Of a stretch of DNA of 64,000 nucleotides, positions 26,501 to 35,500 are shown in pieces. The notes under the pieces were generated by a model, which searched no databases, had not been told where the DNA came from, and was given only the letters and a program-made list of their open reading frames with translations. The DNA is from Eopsaltria australis (taxonomy: Eukaryota; Chordata; Aves; Passeriformes; Petroicidae). The stretch covers positions 248,001 to 312,000 of the forward strand of contig JAVTVJ010000349.1 of the NCBI GenBank assembly GCA_034509425.1, in the 5' to 3' direction. A program made the translations under genes and the position numbers. The stretch's first letter is position 1. The number at the start of each line of letters is the position of its first letter.

Positions 26501-29500
26501 CCATCTTGAAGACTTCGTCAGTCTTTTGCAGTTAAGATGAAATTAAATACAACACCATAGTATCATATCTCATACATCAATACAATGTATTAAAAATAAT
26601 TAGAATGTGGAAAAGGAATAATTTCTTGTAGCTATTCTTATAAAATAATTTTGTATTAGGTGTTATACAGAACATATTCCTAAGTGAAACAACATCTAAA
26701 ATAAAGAAAATTAGGAATCAGGGCAAAAATGTAGTGATGGTAAGTCTCAGACAGTATGGAGATTTTAGCCATCTGCATCTCGAAACTGTTAAAAAATACA
26801 CACCCTGTTCTCAGGTAAGCCAACTTGACAGAACTCCTGTATGATGTCAATAAAATACAGCACCTCAAAACTGCATGAGGTATGGCTTACTGTTGAGGGA
26901 GAACGGAAAGCAGGCAAACACAGTGGGTATCTTGCAGCCTGTGACAGCTTGTTGCGTCTTCATGCAATATTAGTGAGAAGTGATAGTTGGATACTGGAAG
27001 TAGCTTAGCTGTGCCTGCAGTGTTTAACTTTGGTAGATTAGTTAACTGCTTTAGTGGCCCTCATTACAAATTCTAAAGACCCCCTTCTCCTCACTTTTCT
27101 ACTGAGATCAAGGCCAGCATCTGACTTGAGCTTTTTGCCCCTTTAAGTGGCAGACAACATGAGGTCTGAAGCACACACCTATTGCATACATAATAAGTAC
27201 TATTAAGATGTTCACTGATGTAGCTCAACAGACTTCACAATCTTCTCTCTTACAGCCTGATAATACACCAAAACACAGGACCAAACCCCTAACTTTATAA
27301 TAACTTTATGAAGTTCTTACCTTGGTAACAAATTATTTTAATCCATCTGAAACCATAAAACATTTAAAAAGCCAATTTATTTTTACTCTTGTTATTTTTT
27401 TCAAACTTGACTACTTAAGTTGAAAAACATGTTAAGCTAACTTTCAAATTCAGGTTTTTCAACTGAAAATTTGGAAGACAGTTCTTTGAGGTCGCACTCT
27501 CATTCAGACCTCTTTTTAACTTCCCACGTCACCCTCTTTGGTGTGCACTCTGTGTTCTATATATGATCACTGTTAAGAGCAGAGAAGATTGATACCATGT
27601 CAGGACAAGAAGTTATTAATAGGGAATGGTATGAGTAGAGAGGAGGAAGTGAGGCAAGCAATACAGCAGCAGTAAGGCAGAGCATTTACCAGTGGTATTC
27701 CTCATGATCCATTTTTCCTGACTTCTTAGTACAACATACCTTCTTTAGTTAAAAAAAAACTAAGGCAATTCAGCTTTAAATACAAAAGATTGAGAAAATA
27801 GATACAATTCCCATTTCAGTATATTGTACTTTCCAAAGTAAGATATAAAGACCATGTACTATTTTTAATTTCTGTAATATATTAAGTTGTGTTAGTTACC
27901 TGGTAGCAGCACATCTTCTGAATTAGTTAAGGTACAAGTGGAAAGCGGGCAGTCTCCTTGTGAGCTACTTGGAAGTGTTTGAGTCATTTGTGAACCTAGA
28001 AATACAAAAAAGCTATTAGATATTTGTAAGCATTTTTTCTAGGTAACTCAAAAGCACATTTTTCTGAAACTAAAGAATGATGTCAAACTCTTTCGAAATT
28101 ATTACTGATATTTCTAAGGCCTGTTGAGGCATTTTACTAAAGAATCTGTGAAATCTTGCAATTGGCAGTCAAGTCTTGATATAGCAGAAATGCTTTCAAA
28201 AATGTTTGAAGGTTTACCTTAAAATTTAGAGAGAAAATAAATACAAGCCTCACTAAAATAAACTGAGATTTAATTTTTCATCCATGTATTACTGATTCTT
28301 TACTTTCACATTTTTTTATAGTAACTGGCAAAACCCAATGACTTACACCTTAATATTTTCTCAGTAAGGTAATGCAAGCACTAAAAAAAATCTGAAAACT
28401 GCAATCTAGAATTAATTCATTAGAATATGCATTTTAAAATCAACTAGATTTATTTAATTAGCTTATTCAAATTTATTTCTTTTTAAAGTCCTGTTCTTCA
28501 ATACATGGACAGATATCTCATCAGCTTTGGGCTCCTTTTTAAACTGTTGATGTGGGAGTAATAACATTATAATCTTTGTCATCCACAGCACCCACATTAA
28601 AATTTAACAGGAAATAAGATTTAGAGTCTCACTGTAAAGTTTAATCAAGAGGTAATAATATCAATTTACATGGCTAGAAAGTCTAGCTTAAACATTAGTC
28701 TTCTTGAGCAGTCTAGTGATCAAAAAATTATTTTGCAACCACTATGTTCCAGACATGCAATCAAGATATGAAAAAAATTCTAAAGGCAAGGAGCACAAGT
28801 ACACAAAAAAGTCAGCAATAAAACCAGCAACCATTTGTGCATGCTCACAAGAATGTAAAATTCAACTTCTTACCAGTAGGAGAGAGATTCTCTCTTTTTT
28901 CCTTCATATCCTTTATCCTTCTTTCCATTTCATTGCATTGATCTTTTATCTTACTAACAGGGCTGTATGTAAGTGAACCATTGTCTTCAAATAATAAAAC
29001 TGGTACATCTGTTTCAACACAAAGAAAATGTATTTATATATTAATATTTAAATGCTCCAGATGAAGTAACACCTCCAGATGAAGTTTTTCTTTTTTTTCA
29101 AAAAACTTGGCAAAAAGAAATAAGTTTTCTTAGATCCAAAATCATTACAGATCCCTTAACACAACAGAACTGCAAAGAACTCTGTAAAAATTACATCAAC
29201 TTCATTTCTCATGACAAGATGCAAAAGACTCAAAAAGACCCAACCAAAAATCATCAAAACCCCATCAACTGCTTTAAATAACCTACAGATGTTTGAATCT
29301 CAGTAAAAAATATTTCTTACCAGCATTAACTGCTGTCTTTTGTAGAGCTAATTCTTTAGCCATTTGGTTCAGTCTTCTCTGAAGCTTTCTATTATTTTCT
29401 GGAATTTTTTCGACATAGTCTTTTGGCAGCATACATTTGTGCTACAAGACAGACAAAACTATTAATTATATATATGAAATTGCCAAAATAACTACACCTC

Positions 29501-32500
29501 CTATTTTGCCTACCACTTTGTCACTGTATTTATTATTGGTATTTATGCTGCTTATCACCTCCTTGAGAGTCACAGGTAATTGTAGAAATTAGCATTTTGC
29601 AAAGTAAACTTTAATATTAAATAAGAAATAATCTAAAAAACCTTTTTTTGTGCTTGCAGCAAAGTTAAAGATTATAAAGGTAGTTTTTCTAAATACTAGT
29701 ATTTGTTGAAACTCAGTGAAACATTAGCCACATAGTAGTCATGGTTTATTGATTAGTGATTTTTATAAAATTTGAATTTAAATCTCTGTTTTTTTAATCA
29801 CCAACACAAAAACTTGATTTGTAGTATACTTTCTTCAGATAAGATGTCACAAGATCACAGAACTCGACTATCTTTAAACTCTTACTCAGATAGGTAGACT
29901 TTACAGAATGTTCTGAAAATAAACAGTTCAAATGCTTGAGGTCAAAAAGTCATGTTCAAACTTTAATGTTTTTTATTCTAGGCCCATTTAAAAAAATCAC
30001 ATACTTTTTTGATTGGTAGTAGAAATCCTTCATTAGTGTCTACTGCAGGAAATAGGGATTCATCAACATGGACTCCAGTTTCTTGACACCTGTACAGTAA
30101 ATTAGAGAAGGTTTGGTGGGGTTTTTTTCTCTTGGTTTTGTTTGGTTTTAAGAATGAGAACCTTTACTGCAAGAAGAGTTGTCTGAGTCCTGCAAAAATC
30201 AAACACCAAGTTACACTACGTGTGTAACTTTAAGGTAGTAATGTTACACCCCCCCCCCGTTCATCTATTACATGTGATCCACATTTTTGTGCCAATGATG
30301 CTCTCCAAATTGCAGTTCTGGAATGGCAAGATTCCCACTCATGGTATTTTCCACACCTTTCCAAGCTGCTGGCCTGTGCTCCCAGCAGCCGCTGGCGTGG
30401 CTCTGGTGACACCTAGCGATGGAACCGCTACAGTGTGAGCCTGTACGGTTACAGCCCCATCCTTTCTCGGGTTTCAACGAAAGACAAACCACTGCAGGTA
30501 TTTGTCAAACTCTCCGACTTTACAGTTCTCAGAAGCATCAAAGAGAGACATTCAGCAGCTGGACTTCAGTGACTGTTATGAAATTCTGGATAATCATCAG
30601 CAGAGATGTAGACTACATGAAAAGTTACATTAGTTCAGAGATTCCTTTGCTTCAGAGAAGCTAAACAGAAGAAAATTTTAGCATTTAATCTATGAATCTT
30701 TTACTTCACAGACTAATCTGAATGTAAATGATTTATATAACTTATCTGTGGGATGAGTTATCCTGCTAAGAAAACAGAGGTAGAGTTTCACAATTACGCA
30801 TTTGACGTAGAAGTACTAAGTGTTCCTAATTTGGGCAGATTGTAGCAATTCCATCTCATATGGGGTTCTTTTTGTTCCTGGGCTTTGATTTTTTTTCCAG
30901 GCTGCTCCAAATACTGAAGTATTTGATTTGGAGAAGCAGTAAAACACTTTTTCTCATTGATCCCAAAGCTGTCACTCATTTTCCATTAAACTTAAAATTT
31001 TTTTACATGATAGCAAGTCCATGACTTTTGCTTGCTACTTTACATTGTTCCAGGGTTCATATCTGCCTACCAGTGTCTGAGACATGGATGTATGACATGT
31101 AATTTAGCCAGGCACTCTGATTCCTTCATCTTATTACAAAACCCAAAAATCAGCACAGACTCATTTTAATTTTGTATTGGCAAAATTACTCATTTGAATA
31201 ATCCCGTGACCAGTAAGAATATTCATTACTATCTCTTATACAAGATTTAGCGCTCCTGACCTATACTTTGCCCAAGGACATGATATTCTCATGAATTTTG
31301 CTTACAGTATACACCAATCTAAGCTGTATGTTCTTCTGTACCTTTTGGCATTTACTTTAAACTGAAGGGCAGAAGAAAAAGATTACAGAGAAGCTCAATC
31401 ATAATTCACAGCTTGGGTCCTCCTCTACAATAAAATACATCTATTTAAGATTATTCCACGAGTTCCCACAAAATTCATCATCTAAGCCACGTACCAAGAC
31501 CTTGCTTTGATCAGAATAGGAAAATAGGAAAACTTAAAAAATACCAGGAAGATGCTACCCTTCTCTTTCCTACCAAACGGCCTAAGCTTTCCTTCTAGAT
31601 GCTTTCTCTTCTCTTTTCCTTTGTTGCTGTTATCCAGCAAAAGTTAAAGTTTCTTGAGGCTTTTACCCCTGGATTTCAAAGCTCCATGCTGTCCCCTACA
31701 GTGTCACATGTCCAGTTGTTTCTATGCCTCAGCTTTCTACTGTGTTCTTTCACTCAGTGCCTTCCAGCAGTGCCGAGGAGACTCTTGTGGTGGAACTGCC
31801 TTTACAGAAAGAATACCTTTGTATGACATGTCCTAGACTCTCCCCTTTAGGGCACTCTCATTCTTCTACTGCTGATGGTACTCACCTGGACTTTTATGAC
31901 ATCCTTTTTCTACAGCACATCCAAGTCCTCAATAGTTTATAGTTCGTGTGACTAAGACTTTGAATGCTATATTTATATGCTTAGCCACCTGAAGAGCATA
32001 TTTAATTTTTCAACAGTATTGAAATCATCATCATTGCCACACATTCAAATAGCACCAGGTCCCCAAAATGTATATTGACATAAATGAAATTTTGCATCAT
32101 GCTCATTTTTGGGAACTTAAGGTATTTCTTCCTTGGTATTAAAGCTGGCTGGGTCGTGTGGCAGTAATTTTTATATCTGACATATTTAAAAAAAGAAAAA
32201 CCTTGCTTCTGAAGATCTGCATGAATTTCTTCTTTGGCTAATGGACTTGAATCACAAGTTTCCAGGTTGTACTGGTCTACATTTAGGTGCCTGTAGGCCT
32301 CAGATTTGCCCTCCCTCCTTGTGCCCCACTTATTAAAAAAAAACAAAAAAGCCCAAAATGTTTGCACTTACACCACTACCTCTCTATGCATATGACAATT
32401 GGTATAGGTAAGGCCCTCTTTATTTGATTTATATTCTAATTTCCATCATCACATTGGTTTATTGACTGGAGTATTTAACACCTGCATATTCATAAACTGT

Positions 32501-35500
32501 GTTTTTACCTTTCATCTGAAACCTCAGTTAAGCCTCACAGGCACTTTGTAAACTCAGAGAAGCAGCTATAGGTAAGAAATTCTAAAGGACTGGTAGCACA
32601 GATGAAATTTTTCTTAATTTTTTAAAAAAATAAATTTAACTTCCATATGGTAGAAGAGAATCTTCATGCAGTTTTTTTCTGAACTTGCCAAATATCTTAA
32701 AAACCAGCATCTATATGGATCTTTTTCTTTCTTGCTAGGACTTATTCTGTTTACAGGATTTAAGTACAGAAACTGTATAATGCCCTTGATGAAATGTGCT
32801 TTTACATATGAAAATGGAAGAACTGTATTCAATATAAGTATGACCTTTACTGTCTATACATGCCATCTGGGAGCACAGGAGTAGAAAACAAATATACTAT
32901 GAAACTACTTCAACACATTTATTTTTTAAGAGTTAACGTTTTTCCTTTTTGTGCAAGTCACATGCTTTATTATAGGAATAATGTCATAGAAGTTATAATT
33001 TACTCACAGATTTATCACTATTTCAAGTATGTTAATAAAATAGTTTCTGTACTTAAGTTTTTCAATAAAACAATACTAGAATCTATTATCTCTGAAATAG
33101 GCCACATTCATTATAACCATGAGAACTCACTTTTCCACCCAGAGTACAGAAACTATTTTTACACCCATCTTCTGTGCTTTTTTCCATGTCGTCAAACGTC
33201 CATCTTTGAAGACTACGTGGGTCACGTGCTTGTTCAAAGTTTTTGAAACCTGCAGAAATATAGAGAGCTCATAATTAAGTCTGATAATTGGAAAATGCTA
33301 ATGAAACCAGCTACTGTAGCCCATTTTTAGTGTATAAACCATTAGCGTAAAAATTTATTCTAAACATTATGTCAAGGACCCTTTTGATCTTTCCCAACTT
33401 CACAAGAAGCCTTAAGCAATCAAAGTCTCATTAGTCAACCTAATGCAGGCTAAAAGGATGGACTAGCCTTTTGTTTTCAATCTTCTCTAGGTGACCATTT
33501 TCAGCTCCCTACTCTAGGTGTATCACTAATTTTGCAATATTTTTATTTATGAGGTGAAACATGATTTCTTATATAACACCCAGTACAGAAAGCAGATGTC
33601 GCTATCCAAAGAAATTACACAGTATCTTTTAGGCAGCAAAGAACACAGGCTTAAAGAAAACAGCTAACCTCACTTTTAAAATTAATATTAGTCAATAAAA
33701 ATCACTTTTAGTTTGGAGGGAAAGGCTGAAAGTACTACAAACAAAAATTATATGGGAATGCTTTAAAAAAATGAGAAATATAAAAAACTAAAGTCAGCAC
33801 AGGTGATCAAATTTTAAGTTATCAGCCTCCATTGGCAAGCAATGTTTTCAGTTCTAGCTACTCCATTTTTCACAACGAAGGCTTCCTTTGTGGAGAAGAA
33901 GCACCCTACACAGAACTGCTTGATCAGTTGTGATTGTTGACACAGTGAGATCAATAAAACTCATTTTTTACTGCAGCATCTCCCCAGTCAAATGGAAACA
34001 GCTCCGTAGCTTTCTGTTGCGCCCTCAATTGCCATCATTTTGCTTTTCTTACAGCATGCCGGGTCTGTATTTAGCTTTAAGAAAACTATTTAGCTTTTCC
34101 AGACATTGCTGGTGGCAAGCTGATTATGACTTCTTAGAAGACAAAATCCCATGATATTTAAGTATCTAGGTATAAAATGATCCATTAATCTCTTACAGAA
34201 TAAATTATTACTCCAGATGCAATTGCTTACTCACTTTTGCTCACAGTCCATGTCCTAAGGATGCTTGATGTAGCTTTGCCTCCAAACTATGGAGGAGCAC
34301 TACCTTACACCTCCCTCTCACCTTTCCCACCTCCTCCTCTTACCCTGTGCAGCTCCTGCTGCTCAGCTGAACTTACTTTGAGATGTCTGAATCAACAATC
34401 TAGCGAAAAACTAATTTAGAATTTCATTTCCCGACACAGTGAACCAAGTCAGCATAGTACCATGTGCTCAGCCAATAATAGGGAAGCGTCTGGTATAGGG
34501 AATGGGCACGACCATCCCTATTCAGTCACAGGGATATGCTAAATAGGCTCATCTGGATCATCTGCCTGCACTATATTTGGCTATTTTGACCATTTGGAAG
34601 AATTTTGAAGCCTTATGCTTCTGCCATATTTTCTGTGATAAAAAAATCCAACATAATCAGAACAGAATTACATAGCCCTGATAGTACAGCATAGAAATAT
34701 TTCTTGTTCTTTTTACGCAAGTTACTTATTGAGAGTTGTGTTTGCTTTAATAACAAAACTATCCCAACTGTTCTGTCCCACTCAGCTTACTTCATACAGA
34801 AAGAGAGGATTTGGAGAGGAAGATCAGCAATATTTCCTAAATTACAGTAAGAGACATCTACACATGCCCATTTTAAAGAGCACTGGGAGTCCACACAAGT
34901 AGTTTTTAGAGCATGATGTGGGCTGTAAAGATCACCATTAACCAGTGATAATGTGCAAGAAGGGAAGATGTCAGTTTGACTTTGGTCTCTTGATGTGGTA
35001 TAGCTGGCAATTTAACATCTTTTTCACTTACAAGTCAACTATATCTGATATGGAAAAAATCATTGAGACATATACTTAAACTCTTAAGATGTATTTTTAC
35101 TAGCACTTTCTGGAATTGATCCAAATTTGTGGGAGAGTGAATGGAAGAATAAAATGTCATGGAACTTGGGTTAGAAAATATTGTACTAACAACAGAGCAG
35201 CTGCTTACAAGTTGACGAAAACAAAACCATATAAGGTACATATTTGTAAACCACAGATTTTCAACACTCAGATTTGCTTTGTCCACAGTATGTGACAAGC
35301 CCAACGCTTCTCAAGAAATGCACGCTATCACATTAATATGCAAAGAGGTCTGTAAATGTAGAAAGGCTTTAAAGCATTCCCCATCTGTCAGTAGCAGGAA
35401 TTTTACAGCACATTGGTCTATTCTCAGGTCTCTGATATTCTCCCTTCCTGCCCTTTAAAAACTCACACTAAAAAGAAATAAATGTGTCAAGCAGAACAAG

